Source: Tepidimonas charontis
GTDB taxonomy: Bacteria > Pseudomonadota > Gammaproteobacteria > Burkholderiales > Burkholderiaceae_C
DNA: 64,000 bases
Direction: 5' to 3'
Assembly (NCBI RefSeq): GCF_007556685.1
Contig: NZ_VJON01000002.1
Location: 1-64,000, forward strand
A program made the translations under genes and the position numbers. The notes under the pieces are model-generated. The model had not been told where the DNA came from. It made no database searches and saw only the letters and a list, made by a program, of their open reading frames with translations. Shown here one piece after another: positions 22,668 to 31,955 of this stretch (within the stretch, counting starts at the first letter, position 1; the number at the start of each line of letters is the position of its first letter).

Positions 22668-23633
22668 CTACTGGACGTGGTCCGACCCCGGCGGCTGCTG
22701 CGCCTGCGCCAAAAAAAGCCGCGCGGCATCGACCGCATCGAACCGGTAGTGCTGACCGCAAAATTCGCAGCCTACGTCCACCTCGCCCCGCTCGGCCAGA
22801 ATCGACTCCACCTCGGCCGGCCCCAAGCCGCGCAACATGGCGGCCACACGCTCGCGCGAGCAGGTGCAGGCAAAGCGCGGCGCACTGCGCGGCCCCTCCA
22901 GCCGCATCAGGTGCTCTTGCCAAAACAGACGGTGCAGCAGTGTGTCGGCATCCAGCCGCAGCAGCTCATCGCGCGTCAGGCTCATCGCCAGCGTCGCGAT
23001 GCGCCGAAAATCCTCGTCCTCGTCGGCTTCGCTGCGCTCGTGGCCCCTGCCCGCCAGATTGCCCAGTCCGGCGGTGGGCATGCGCTGGATCAGCAAACCA
23101 GCGGCCACTTCGTCGTTGGCTGCCAGCACCAGCCGGGTGTCGAGCTGCTCGCTCTGGCGCATATACAGCCCCAGCATATCGCTCAAGCGGTGCAGCGCAT
23201 GACCGTCGGCATCGTGCAGCGGCACGATCCCTTGATAAGGCTGCTGGCCCGGTTGACGTTGGCGCGGGTCGAGCGTGATGGCGCAGCACCCCTGTCCGTG
23301 AACGTTGACCAGCTGCACCAAGTCGGCCGCAGCGTCCACGCCCGGCGTCACGGTCGCCGTGGCGCGAAAGGCCATATCGGGTTGCACCTCGGCCACCGCC
23401 ACCTTCAGCGGCCCGTCCCCCACGATTTGCAGCACCAGCGCGCCGGCAAATTTGATGTTGCTGTGCAGCAACACGGCGGCTGCCGTCATCTCGCCCAGCA
23501 GCTCGGTTACCGGGGCGGGGTAGCCTCCGGCTTCGGCACGCCGCTGCAGCAGCTCCCGCCAGCCGTCGGTCAGACGCACCAGCGCACCGCGCACCGGCGC
23601 ACCGTCGAACAGAAATTTGTGCAGCTCGGACAC
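22668..23633 (-). CDS. hslO: Hsp33 redox-regulated chaperone
   Basis: A 321-residue holdase activated by oxidation. The N-terminal domain reads SELHKFLFDGAPVRGALVRL and LLGEMTAAAVLLHSNIKF; the C-terminal zinc switch has CTCSRERV and CEFC, the CxC...CxxC set. GTG 23633 is preferred to the GTG at 23639 because AAGGGG (23644-23639) is 5 nt before it and relatives begin SELHKFLFDG. It lies 13 bp downstream of the gamma-carbonic-anhydrase-like gene on the same strand and converges with ftsB. Confidence 0.93.
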   Translation of the reverse strand: MSELHKFLFDGAPVRGALVRLTDGWRELLQRRAEAGGYPAPVTELLGEMTAAAVLLHSNIKFAGALVLQIVGDGPLKVAVAEVQPDMAFRATATVTPGVDAAADLVQLVNVHGQGCCAITLDPRQRQPGQQPYQGIVPLHDADGHALHRLSDMLGLYMRQSEQLDTRLVLAANDEVAAGLLIQRMPTAGLGNLAGRGHERSEADEDEDFRRIATLAMSLTRDELLRLDADTLLHRLFWQEHLMRLEGPRSAPRFACTCSRERVAAMLRGLGPAEVESILAERGEVDVGCEFCGQHYRFDAVDAARLFLAQAQQPPGSDHVQ

Positions 23634-23646
23634 GCGCACCCCTTGG

Positions 23647-24171
23647 TCAGCCGATGGGTTGGAGCCCGACGCGAAAGCGCCGTGCGTTGTCGATGTAGTG
23701 GCGGGCGCTTTGGCGCAGACCCTCGATTTCCTCCGCCGTCAAGGCGCGCACCACCTTGGCGGGGCTGCCCAAAATCAGCACCTCATCGGGAAAGGTTTTG
23801 CCCTCGGTGACCAGGGCGCGCGCGCCCACCAGGCAGTGGCGGCCAATGCGCGCGCCGTTGAGCACCACGGCCCCGATGCCGATGAGCGACTCGTCACCGA
23901 TGGTGCAGCCGTGCAACATCACCTGGTGGCCGACCGTCACATGGTCGCCGATGGTCAGCGGGTAGCCGATGTCGGCATGCAAAACGCTGCCGTCCTGGAT
24001 ATTGCTGCCGCGCCCGATGGTGATCGGATCCGTGTCGCCGCGCAGCACCGCGCCAAACCACACGCTGGCATCTTCGGCCAGGGTCACGCGGCCGATGACG
24101 CGCGCGTTGTCGGCCACGAACACCGACGGGTGCACGTCGGGGGCAATGTCGTCGAGTTGATACAGGCTCAT
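23647..24171 (-). CDS. Gamma-carbonic-anhydrase-like hexapeptide protein (YrdA type)
   Basis: A 174-residue left-handed beta-helix protein. Hexapeptide repeats run through most of it (for example [36 protein letters not shown]). Histidines placed as the metal ligands of the gamma class are in [20 protein letters not shown]. Family members bind zinc but many lack measurable carbonic anhydrase activity, so the catalytic role is open. It is divergent from the DUF455 gene with only 16 bp between the start codons. Confidence 0.9.
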   Translation of the reverse strand: MSLYQLDDIAPDVHPSVFVADNARVIGRVTLAEDASVWFGAVLRGDTDPITIGRGSNIQDGSVLHADIGYPLTIGDHVTVGHQVMLHGCTIGDESLIGIGAVVLNGARIGRHCLVGARALVTEGKTFPDEVLILGSPAKVVRALTAEEIEGLRQSARHYIDNARRFRVGLQPIG

Positions 24172-24188
24172 CCGTAGAATTGTACGGA
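24171..24188. promoter_or_regulatory. Imperfect palindrome between two divergent starts
   Basis: TCCGTA GAATTG TACGGA fills the 16-bp gap between the two ATG codons and touches both. It matches its own complement at 16 of 18 positions. It could be an operator or -10 overlap, but the space is too small for two full promoters unless one start lies further in. Confidence 0.3.
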
Positions 24189-25198
24189 TGCCCTCCGTTT
24201 TGTCGAATCCCAGTTCCATCGGCCCGTCTGACGGGGTGGATGGATCGCTACCGGCGACGGCCGGACCGACGCCAGCGGCCAGTGCCGCAGCCTGCATCCC
24301 GACGCCAGGCACCGGCTGCGCCCCGGCAGGCGCGGCGGTGCACACGACCGCCCCGCGCGAGCTGCGCCAGGCTGCCTTGCACTGTCTGCTGGTGGCTGAT
24401 CCCGACGCCAAGGTGGCTGGTGTGCGGGCGCTGTGGCAGGCCCGTCACCCGAGCGACGACACGCCACCCCTACCGGTGGACAGCCAAGCCTGCCTGGCGG
24501 CGCCGGCAGTGCCGCTGCCCGGACGCCCCGCGCGTCCGCGCCTCGTCGTGCCGCAGGCCGTGCCGCCGCGCTCGCCATTCACCACCGAAGGCCACGCCGC
24601 CCTGCTGCACGCGATCTGCCACATCGAGTTCAACGCCATCAACCTGGCGTTGGATGCGCTGTGGCGCTTTGCCGGCATGCCGGCGGAGTTCTACGACGAC
24701 TGGCTGCGCGTGGCCGCCGAAGAGGCCGAGCACTTCAGTCTGCTGCGCGGGCATCTGCGTACCCTGCCGGGCCCTGACGGTGCGGCCTGGGACTACGGCG
24801 ATTTTGACGCCCACGACGGCCTGTGGACGATGTGCGAGCGAACCGCCGGCGACCCCGTGGCGCGTATGGCGCTGGTGCCACGCACACTGGAGGCCCGCGG
24901 CCTGGACGCCACCCCGCTCATCCAGGCCAAGCTGCGTCGCGTCGGCACACCGGCGGCGCAGCAGTCCTGCGCTGTGCTCGACATCATTCTGCGCGACGAA
25001 GTGGGCCACGTCGCCATCGGCAACCACTGGTATCGCTGGTTGTGTGCGCGTGCCGGCCTCGACCCCGTGGCCCACTATCGCTACCTGGTCGACGCCTACC
25101 GCGCGCCGCGCCTCAAACCCCCGTTCAATACCGCCGCCCGGCAGCGCGCCGGCTTCAGCGCCGAGGAGCTGGCCTTTTTGGCGCAACACGTCGTCTGA
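24188..25198 (+). CDS. DUF455 ferritin-like protein
   Basis: A 336-residue frame whose C-terminal 220 residues are a ferritin-like four-helix DUF455 domain. Di-metal ligand positions are seen in [29 protein letters not shown] and [16 protein letters not shown]. The first ~50 residues are alanine/proline/glycine-rich and unlike the family, which usually starts at the equivalent of [13 protein letters not shown]; the true start may be GTG 24338. Function in this family is not settled; a metal- or oxygen-dependent activity is likely. Confidence 0.85.
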   Translation: MPSVLSNPSSIGPSDGVDGSLPATAGPTPAASAAACIPTPGTGCAPAGAAVHTTAPRELRQAALHCLLVADPDAKVAGVRALWQARHPSDDTPPLPVDSQACLAAPAVPLPGRPARPRLVVPQAVPPRSPFTTEGHAALLHAICHIEFNAINLALDALWRFAGMPAEFYDDWLRVAAEEAEHFSLLRGHLRTLPGPDGAAWDYGDFDAHDGLWTMCERTAGDPVARMALVPRTLEARGLDATPLIQAKLRRVGTPAAQQSCAVLDIILRDEVGHVAIGNHWYRWLCARAGLDPVAHYRYLVDAYRAPRLKPPFNTAARQRAGFSAEELAFLAQHVV

Positions 25199-25319
25199 GC
25201 GGCGCCGGCGCAGGCCGCTTGCGGCAAACACGGTGCGCCCTGGCGTGCGGTGCATCGACACCGCGTGCGTCCCTCACCCGTGGTGGTAGGTGGGGGGAGC
25301 GAAATGCACGCGGCGGGCG

Positions 25320-26228
25320 CTAGCCGCCACCGCGCGGATGGTGGCGCGCATGCAAGGCCTTGAGGCGCTCGCGCGCCACGTGGGTGTAGATGGTGGTGGT
25401 GGAAATGTCGGCGTGTCCCAGTAGCAGCTGCACGGCACGCAGATCGGCACCGTGATTGAGCAGATGGGTGGCGAAGGCGTGCCGCAGCGTATGCGGCGAC
25501 AGCGGCACGCGGATGCCGGCCTGCACGGCGTAGCGCTTGACCAAACGCCAAAACATCACCCGCGACATGGCACAACCGTGGCGCTCGGTGACGAATACAT
25601 CGTCGCTGCGGCGTCCGGCCAACAGCGCCGGCCGAGCGTCGGCCAGGTAGCGGCGCAGCCAGTCGGCGGCCACATCGCCGAACGGCACCAGGCGCTCCTT
25701 GGCGCCCTTGCCGGTGATGCGCAGCACCTGATCCCCCAAACTCACCTCGAACAGCCGCAGGCCCACCAATTCGCTGACACGCAAGCCACTGGCGTACATC
25801 AGCTCCAGCATCGCACGGTCGCGCAAACCCAGCGGCTGCATCACATCGGGCGCAGCCAGCAGCGCCTCGACCTGGGCCTCGGTCAGCGTCTTCGGCACAC
25901 GCTGCAGGCGCTGCGCCGACAGCAGCGGTAAGGTCGGGTCGGCGCTCATCAGCCCTTCGCGCACCGCCCAGCGGAAAAAGCGCCGCAAGGCCGACAGGCG
26001 CCGGTTGCTGGAGCTGGGGCGGCTGCCCGGCAGACGGTGCGCCAAATACCCTTGCAGCAAGGCGGCGTCGGCCTGCAGCAAACCGCTGCCGCGCTGCGCC
26101 AGCCAGGCGGCCAGCGCCTGCACATCGCCGCGGTAGGCCGCCAAGGTGCGCGGCGCCAAACCATCTTCCAGCCACAGCGCGTCGGCAAAGCGCTCGACCA
26201 CGGCCTCATCGACGGGTATCATCCCCAT
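25320..26228 (-). CDS. xerD: Tyrosine recombinase XerD
   Basis: A 302-residue site-specific recombinase that resolves chromosome dimers at dif with XerC under FtsK control. The catalytic set is complete: Arg in YASGLRVSELVGL, Lys in ITGKGAKERLVP, HxxR in SPHTLRHAFATHLL, His in LGHADISTTTIY and the nucleophile in YTHVARERLKAL. The sequence is closer to XerD than XerC in the HTLRHAFATHLLNHGADLRA stretch. Start at ATG 26228 (or 26222). Its ATG is back to back with that of gloB within a CATATG. Confidence 0.92.
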   Translation of the reverse strand: MGMIPVDEAVVERFADALWLEDGLAPRTLAAYRGDVQALAAWLAQRGSGLLQADAALLQGYLAHRLPGSRPSSSNRRLSALRRFFRWAVREGLMSADPTLPLLSAQRLQRVPKTLTEAQVEALLAAPDVMQPLGLRDRAMLELMYASGLRVSELVGLRLFEVSLGDQVLRITGKGAKERLVPFGDVAADWLRRYLADARPALLAGRRSDDVFVTERHGCAMSRVMFWRLVKRYAVQAGIRVPLSPHTLRHAFATHLLNHGADLRAVQLLLGHADISTTTIYTHVARERLKALHARHHPRGGG

Positions 26229-27032
26229 ATGACGATGGTACCGTCTGAGCCGGCGGCGCTGCACGTGCGGCCCTTGCCCGCCTTCGAAGACAACTACATC
26301 TGGCTGCTACACGACGGGCAAGCGGCGTGGGTGGTCGACCCCGGCGATGCGGCGGTGGTGCAACAGGCCCTGCAGACGTTGGGGTTGCCGCTGGCCGGCA
26401 TTTTCATCACCCACCACCACGGCGACCACGTCGGCGGCGTGGCGGCGCTGCAAGCAGCCACCGGCTGCCGTGTCGTCGGCCCGGGGCGTGAAGCGCTGCC
26501 CACTGCCGTGCGCGCGGTCGATGAGGGCGACACTATCGACGCCCTCGGCCAGCGCTGGCAGGTGTGGCACGTGCCAGGGCATACCGCCGGCCACGTCGCC
26601 TATGTCAACGAGGCCGCAGCCGGCCAGCCGCGTTGGCTATTTTGCGGTGACACCCTGTTTTCCGCCGGCTGTGGCCGCCTGTTCGAGGGCACGCCGGCAC
26701 AAATGCTGACGTCGCTGGATCGTCTGGCCCATCTGCCCGACGACACCCGCGTGTGCTGCGCACACGAATATACGCTGGCCAATCTGCGCTTTGCCCGCGT
26801 CGTCGAACCCGACAATGCCGACGTCCAGGCGGCCATGCGCGAGGCCGAGCAACGCCGCGCACGCGGCGCCCCCACCCTGCCCAGCACCATCGGCCAGGAG
26901 CGGCGAATCAACCCGTTTTTGCGCGTACGGGAACCCACCGTGCGCGCCGCGGTTCAGCAACACATGGCGTGCGCTGGCGACGACGTGGCCGTATTCGCCG
27001 CCCTGCGTCGCTGGAAAGACGGCTTTCGCTGA
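26229..27032 (+). CDS. gloB: Hydroxyacylglutathione hydrolase (glyoxalase II)
   Basis: A 267-residue metallo-beta-lactamase-fold enzyme that hydrolyses S-lactoylglutathione in methylglyoxal detoxification. The metal site FITHHHGDHVGG (THxHxDH), the PGHTAGHVAYV histidine, the FCGDTLFSAGCGRLFEG aspartate and CAHEYTLANLRFA are all present, as is the C-terminal substrate helix region with RINPFLRVREP. ATG 26229 abuts the divergent xerD start; ATG 26235 is an alternative. Confidence 0.95.
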   Translation: MTMVPSEPAALHVRPLPAFEDNYIWLLHDGQAAWVVDPGDAAVVQQALQTLGLPLAGIFITHHHGDHVGGVAALQAATGCRVVGPGREALPTAVRAVDEGDTIDALGQRWQVWHVPGHTAGHVAYVNEAAAGQPRWLFCGDTLFSAGCGRLFEGTPAQMLTSLDRLAHLPDDTRVCCAHEYTLANLRFARVVEPDNADVQAAMREAEQRRARGAPTLPSTIGQERRINPFLRVREPTVRAAVQQHMACAGDDVAVFAALRRWKDGFR

Positions 27033-27094
27033 GACGCCGCCGCGCGCACTTGGTTTTTTTCGACGTTTTTCTGCACCACAAGACCTGCAACACC

Positions 27095-28771
27095 ATGACG
27101 TGTGTATTCCGCCTGGGAATGCTGTGTTTGGCCGCGGCGCTGAGCGCCTGCTCCACCCTACCGACGGCCCCCACGGCCTCCCCCTCAAGCGTGCCGAGCG
27201 CCACGATGTCGGATCGACCGACAGCCATCCCCACCCCGGATCCCGCCGCGACCACCGCCAACGCCACCCTGGTGGCGCCCTCCGGCGCGCCGACCACCGA
27301 CACCGCCTCAGTCGCAGCGAGCCTGCCGCAAGCGCAGCTCCCGCCCACCGCCCCGGTGGCCAACGTCGTGGCCCCACAGGACTTGTGGGAACGGATGCAA
27401 CGCGGTTTTGCCATGCCCGACCTGGTGGACGAACGCGTGGATTACTGGGAGCGCTGGTACGCTAGCCGGCCCGACTACCTGCAACGCATGACCGACCGCG
27501 CCAGCAAATACCTGTTCCACATTGTCGAGGAACTGGAGCGGCGGGGCTTGCCGCTGGAACTGGCCTTGCTGCCCTTCATCGAAAGCGCCTTCAACCCGCA
27601 GGCCGTCTCGCGCGCCAAGGCCGCGGGCATGTGGCAGTTCATGCCGGCCACCGGGCGGCATTTCGACCTCAAGCAAAACCTATTCCGCGACGACCGGCGC
27701 GACGTGCTGGCCTCCACACGCGCAGCGCTGGACTACCTGCAGCGGCTGTACCAGATGTTTGGCGACTGGCACCTGGCGCTGGCGGCCTACAACTGGGGCG
27801 AAGGCAATGTGCAGCGGGCGGTGCGCCGCAACGCCGACGCCGGACTGGCCACGGGCTACTTGGACCTGCGCCTGCCGGCCGAAACGCGCGACTACGTGCC
27901 CAAACTGCAGGCGATGAAAAATTTGGTCGCTGGCCAGCGCCAAACCACGATGCTGCCCGCGATCGGCAACCACCCGTTTTTCGACACCGTCCGCATCGAG
28001 CGTGACATCGACGTGGCCCTGATCGCCCGTCTGGCCGACATCAGCGAAGCCGATTTTCGCTCCCTCAACCCGTCGCACAACAAGCCCGTGATCATGGCCG
28101 CGGGCACCCCCGAAATTCTGCTGCCCTGGGACAACGCCGTCCTGTTCGTGCAACGGCTCCGACAGCACGATGGCCCGCTGGCGAGCTGGACCGCCTGGCG
28201 TGTACCCAAAGATATGACGGCCGCCGAGGCAGCGCGCCAGCTCGGCTGGGAGGAAGCTGCCCTGCGCCAGGTCAACCACATTCCGCCGCGCATGCGGCTG
28301 AAGGCCGGTGCCACCTTGCTGGTACCGCGCGATGGCCGACTGGACCGCGATGTACCGGAACATTTGGCCGACAACGCCCAACTGCTGCTGGCGCCCGAGC
28401 GCGCGGCTGTCCGCACGGTACAGGTACGCGCGCGCGCCGGTGATACGCTCGTGAGCGTGGCGCGTCGCCACCGCGTGCGCGTGGCCGATCTGGCGGCCTG
28501 GAATGACCTGACGCCGCAGGCCCGCTTGCGCGCCGGACAGACATTACGGCTGCAGCTGCCGGTCAAGGCTGCAGCGCTCGCCCGGAAGAAGAAGCACCCT
28601 GGCCCCACGCAGGCGCGCGGCACGGCCGCAGCCCAAGCCGGGCGCAGTGCCAACCCGCAGCACGCTCGGGCGAAAAAGCAGATGTCTCGCACGGCTGGAG
28701 CCTCCCAGCGCGGCCAGCCCAGCGGTGACCAAAAAGCCGTGCGCGTCGCCCAGACCCCGGCAGCACGCTGA
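27095..28771 (+). CDS. mltD: Membrane-bound lytic murein transglycosylase D
   Basis: A 558-residue outer-membrane lipoprotein that cleaves the glycan strands of peptidoglycan. Signal peptide with lipobox LSAC, then a threonine/proline-rich linker, then the SLT domain with catalytic glutamate in PFIESAFNPQAVSRAKAAGM (Glu 163), LAAYNWGEGNV and YVPKLQAM. A LysM module is visible at about residues 443-490 (RARAGDTLVSVARRHRV ... RLRAGQTLRL) and a weaker one before it. The last 50 residues are very basic. It follows gloB by 62 bp. Confidence 0.92.
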   Translation: MTCVFRLGMLCLAAALSACSTLPTAPTASPSSVPSATMSDRPTAIPTPDPAATTANATLVAPSGAPTTDTASVAASLPQAQLPPTAPVANVVAPQDLWERMQRGFAMPDLVDERVDYWERWYASRPDYLQRMTDRASKYLFHIVEELERRGLPLELALLPFIESAFNPQAVSRAKAAGMWQFMPATGRHFDLKQNLFRDDRRDVLASTRAALDYLQRLYQMFGDWHLALAAYNWGEGNVQRAVRRNADAGLATGYLDLRLPAETRDYVPKLQAMKNLVAGQRQTTMLPAIGNHPFFDTVRIERDIDVALIARLADISEADFRSLNPSHNKPVIMAAGTPEILLPWDNAVLFVQRLRQHDGPLASWTAWRVPKDMTAAEAARQLGWEEAALRQVNHIPPRMRLKAGATLLVPRDGRLDRDVPEHLADNAQLLLAPERAAVRTVQVRARAGDTLVSVARRHRVRVADLAAWNDLTPQARLRAGQTLRLQLPVKAAALARKKKHPGPTQARGTAAAQAGRSANPQHARAKKQMSRTAGASQRGQPSGDQKAVRVAQTPAAR

Positions 28772-28798
28772 GCCCCGCATCATCGGCACGCCCGGGGG

Positions 28799-28817
28799 CC
28801 CCGCCCTGCGGGGTTGT
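28799..28817 (+). terminator. Weak hairpin after mltD
   Basis: CCCCGC CCT GCGGGG followed by TTGT, 27 bp after the mltD stop. The T-tract is poor, so this is tentative. Confidence 0.3.
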
Positions 28818-28894
28818 GCCAAGCGCCGGTCAATGCCCCGCCGCACGCTGCGCAGCGCCGGACGCTCCATTCAAACGATGCTGGGCCGAAAACG

Positions 28895-28921
28895 AAAAGG
28901 CCGGGGCTTAGACCCCCGGCC
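28895..28921 (-). terminator. Terminator of the Gly-Cys-Gly tRNA cluster
   Basis: On the minus strand GGCCGGGG, a 7-nt loop, CCCCGGCC, then TTTT, 12 bp beyond the last tRNA. Confidence 0.65.
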
Positions 28922-28932
28922 CTGGATGACGA

Positions 28933-29008
28933 TGGAGCGGGAAACGAGTCTCGAACTCGCGACCTCAACCTTGGCAAGGTTGCGCTCTACCAACTGAGCT
29001 ATTCCCGC
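28933..29008 (-). tRNA. tRNA-Gly (GCC), copy 1
   Basis: A 76-nt cloverleaf on the minus strand with encoded CCA. Acceptor GCGGGAA, D arm GCTCAGTTGGTAGAGC, anticodon loop TTGCCAA giving GCC, T arm GCGAGTTCGAGACTCG. It is identical over its full length to the copy at 29184-29259. Confidence 0.97.
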
Positions 29009-29042
29009 CTGTGTCGGCGTCATGCAGACACCGACGCCAATT

Positions 29043-29116
29043 TGGAGGCGCGGGCCGGAGTCGAACCGACCTACTCGGATTTGCAATCCGGTGCATAACC
29101 GCTTTGCTACCGCGCC
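29043..29116 (-). tRNA. tRNA-Cys (GCA)
   Basis: A 74-nt cloverleaf on the minus strand: acceptor GGCGCGG, anticodon stem CCGGA/TCCGG with loop TTGCAAA giving GCA, T arm GGTCGGTTCGACTCCGGCC, encoded CCA. It lies between two identical tRNA-Gly genes. Confidence 0.97.
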
Positions 29117-29183
29117 TTGTCTGGTTCAACCCGACAGACCGCCGGATTCGATACCTGATGCGTGTCATCAGGCACCTACTGTT

Positions 29184-29259
29184 TGGAGCGGGAAACGAGT
29201 CTCGAACTCGCGACCTCAACCTTGGCAAGGTTGCGCTCTACCAACTGAGCTATTCCCGC
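29184..29259 (-). tRNA. tRNA-Gly (GCC), copy 2
   Basis: Identical to the tRNA-Gly at 28933-29008; first gene of the cluster in the direction of transcription. Confidence 0.97.
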
Positions 29260-29338
29260 TTGACCTGTCTGACGACCCCTTTCGATGAAGCCGTTTCGCT
29301 GTCACCGCCGTTGCCGTCTGAAGCCTGTATTCTACACC

Positions 29339-29396
29339 AAAAAAGGATCGCTTCGATCGACGAGAGACCACCAACCCGTCACCGCGCGGTGGTCTC
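29339..29396 (-). terminator. Probable lon terminator
   Basis: Downstream of the lon stop on the minus strand are a hairpin with 9-bp arms (GAGACCACC/GGTGGTCTC, 29396-29364) and then GATCG AAG CGATC followed by a run of six T (29358-29339). The second, smaller hairpin with the T-tract is the likely terminator. Confidence 0.45.
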
Positions 29397-29464
29397 CACC
29401 GCACACCGCCGCTCGGCGTCGGCGGTGGCTACGCTGGCCGCGCGCACGGAGGCAGGGCCGCGCT

Positions 29465-31888
29465 TCAGTGTGTGACCGCTGGCGCCTCGGTTGCCGGCGT
29501 GGCCACTGGGGTAGGCGTCATCGGCTCGGCGTCGGGCAGGGGCTCGGGCAGACGCTCCAGCGCCAGCTCCAGTACCCGGTCGATCCATTGCACCGGCACG
29601 ATCTCCAAGCCTTGCTTGACGTTGTCGGGAATCTCCGCCAGATCTTTGACATTGTCCTGCGGGATGAGCACGGTGCGCACCCCCCCGCGCAACGCCGCCA
29701 ACAGTTTTTCTTTCAGGCCGCCGATGGCGGTGACCTCGCCGCGCAAGGTGATCTCGCCCGTCATTGCCACGTCGGCGCGCACGGGAATACCCGTCAAGGC
29801 CGACACCATCGCCGTGGTCATTGCAATACCGGCGCTGGGTCCGTCTTTGGGCGTCGCGCCGTCGGGCACGTGGATGTGGATGTCGCGCTTGTCGAACAGC
29901 TCGTCCGGGATGCCCAAGCGCCGTGCACGGCTGCGCACCACGGTGCGCGCCGCCTCCACCGACTCCTTCATCACGTCGCCCAGCGAGCCGGTGCGAATGA
30001 CGTTGCCCTTGCCAGGCATGATCGCCGCTTCGATGGTCAGCAGGTCGCCGCCGACCTCGGTCCAGGCCAACCCCACCACTTGGCCCACTTGGTTTTGCTG
30101 CTCGGCGCGGCCATAGGTGTACTTGCGCACACCCAGGAAGTCCGACAGATTCTCGGGGGTGACCACCACTGGTTTGCTCATCTTGCCCAGCAGCAGACCC
30201 TTGACGACCTTGCGGCAGATGCGCGAGATTTCGCGCTCCAGCGCGCGCACGCCGGCCTCGCGGGTGTAGTAGCGCACGATGTCGCGTACCGCGGCTTCGG
30301 TGACGTCCAGCTCGTCGTCCTTGACCCCGTTGTGGGCGCGCTGCTTGGGCAGCAGATAGCGCAGCGCGATGGCCACTTTTTCGTCTTCGGTGTAGCCCGA
30401 CAGGCGGATGACTTCCATGCGGTCGAGCAGCGCCGGCGGGATGTTGAGCGAGTTCGAGGTCGCAACGAACATCACATCCGACAGGTCGAAGTCGAGCTCG
30501 ACGTAGTGGTCCTGGAAGGTGTGGTTTTGCTCGGGATCGAGCACCTCCAGCAGGGCCGACGCTGGATCGCCCCGGAAGTCCATCCCGAGTTTGTCGATTT
30601 CGTCGAGCAGGAACAGAGGGTTGCGCACGCCCACTTTGGTCAGGCTCTGCAGAATCTTGCCCGGCAGTGCGCCAATGTAAGTGCGACGATGGCCACGGAT
30701 TTCGGCTTCGTCGCGCATGCCGCCCAGGGCCATACGCACATACTTGCGCCCGGTGGCCTTGGCAATCGACTGCCCGAGCGACGTTTTGCCGACCCCGGGC
30801 GGGCCGACCAGGCAGAGGATGGGGGCCTTGACCTTGTCCACCCGTTGCTGTACCGCCAGATATTCCAGAATGCGCTCTTTGACCTTTTCCAGGCCGTGGT
30901 GGTCGGCGTTGAGCACTTCCTCGGCATAGGCCAGGTCGTGGCGCACCTTGGTCTTTTTGCTCCACGGCAAATTGACCAGCACGTCGATGTAGTTGCGCAC
31001 CACGGTGGCTTCGGCGGACATGGGCGACATCAGCCGCAGCTTCTTGAGCTCGCTTTCGGCCTTTTTGCGCGCCTCGGCTGGCATGCGCGCGGCTTTGATC
31101 TTTTTCTCCAGCTCCTCCAGGTCGGCGCCGGCCTCGCCTTCGCCGAGTTCCTTCTGAATCGCCTTGACCTGCTCGTTCAGATAGAACTCGCGCTGGTTTT
31201 TCTCCATCTGGCGCTTGACGCGCCCGCGGATGCGCCGATCGACGTTGAGAATTTCGACCTCGGCTTCGAGTTGCGCGAACAGGTACTCCAAGCGCGGCAC
31301 CAAGCGCTCCAAGTCGAGCACGCTCTGCTTGGCCTCGAGCTTGAGCGGCAGGTGCGCCGCAATCGTGTCGGCCAAGCGCCCGGGGTCGTCGATGCTGGCG
31401 ATCGAGGTCAGGATCTCCGACGGGATCTTTTTGTTGAGTTTGACGTACTGGTCGAATTGCTGCATGACGGCGCGACGCAGCGCCTCCAGCTCGGTCGGGT
31501 CGGCGTCGGCACGTTCGGCCTCGGCATCCACCGGCAGCACATTGGCGGAAAAATGCGTCTCGCCTTCATCGACCTGCAGCAGCTTGGCACGCTGCACCCC
31601 CTCCACCAGCACCTTCACCGTGCCGTCGGGCAATTTGAGCAGCTGCAAGATGCTGGCCACACAGCCCATTTCGAACAGATCGCTCGGCTTGGGCTCTTCC
31701 TTGGCCGCGGTTTTTTGCGTCACCAAGACGATGCGGCGCTCGTGCGCCATCGCCGCTTCGAGCGCTTTGATGCTTTTGGGCCGCCCCACGAACAGAGGGA
31801 TGACCATATGGGGGAACACCACCACGTCGCGCAGCGGCAACAGCGGCAGCGCCACGGGCTCAGAGGGCAGCGGGGTTTGTCCGGACAT
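29465..31888 (-). CDS. lon: ATP-dependent protease Lon
   Basis: An 807-residue cytoplasmic AAA+ serine protease degrading misfolded and regulatory proteins. N-terminal substrate domain (LPLLPLRDVVVFPHMVIPLF), Walker A GPPGVGKT, Walker B PLFLLDEIDKLG, and the proteolytic domain with the Ser-Lys dyad in PKDGPSAGIAM and AIGGLKEKLLAA. ATG 31888 is preferred, with AAAGGAATT upstream and the conserved start; a longer in-frame start at 31939 lacks support. It follows clpX by 67 bp, the standard clpP-clpX-lon order. Confidence 0.97.
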   Translation of the reverse strand: MSGQTPLPSEPVALPLLPLRDVVVFPHMVIPLFVGRPKSIKALEAAMAHERRIVLVTQKTAAKEEPKPSDLFEMGCVASILQLLKLPDGTVKVLVEGVQRAKLLQVDEGETHFSANVLPVDAEAERADADPTELEALRRAVMQQFDQYVKLNKKIPSEILTSIASIDDPGRLADTIAAHLPLKLEAKQSVLDLERLVPRLEYLFAQLEAEVEILNVDRRIRGRVKRQMEKNQREFYLNEQVKAIQKELGEGEAGADLEELEKKIKAARMPAEARKKAESELKKLRLMSPMSAEATVVRNYIDVLVNLPWSKKTKVRHDLAYAEEVLNADHHGLEKVKERILEYLAVQQRVDKVKAPILCLVGPPGVGKTSLGQSIAKATGRKYVRMALGGMRDEAEIRGHRRTYIGALPGKILQSLTKVGVRNPLFLLDEIDKLGMDFRGDPASALLEVLDPEQNHTFQDHYVELDFDLSDVMFVATSNSLNIPPALLDRMEVIRLSGYTEDEKVAIALRYLLPKQRAHNGVKDDELDVTEAAVRDIVRYYTREAGVRALEREISRICRKVVKGLLLGKMSKPVVVTPENLSDFLGVRKYTYGRAEQQNQVGQVVGLAWTEVGGDLLTIEAAIMPGKGNVIRTGSLGDVMKESVEAARTVVRSRARRLGIPDELFDKRDIHIHVPDGATPKDGPSAGIAMTTAMVSALTGIPVRADVAMTGEITLRGEVTAIGGLKEKLLAALRGGVRTVLIPQDNVKDLAEIPDNVKQGLEIVPVQWIDRVLELALERLPEPLPDAEPMTPTPVATPATEAPAVTH

Positions 31889-31955
31889 CGGCAATTCCTT
31901 TCTGGCTGGGCAGGTGGGGGCACTGGGCGCCGTCTTCAAGCAGCCGGCGCCCCCA

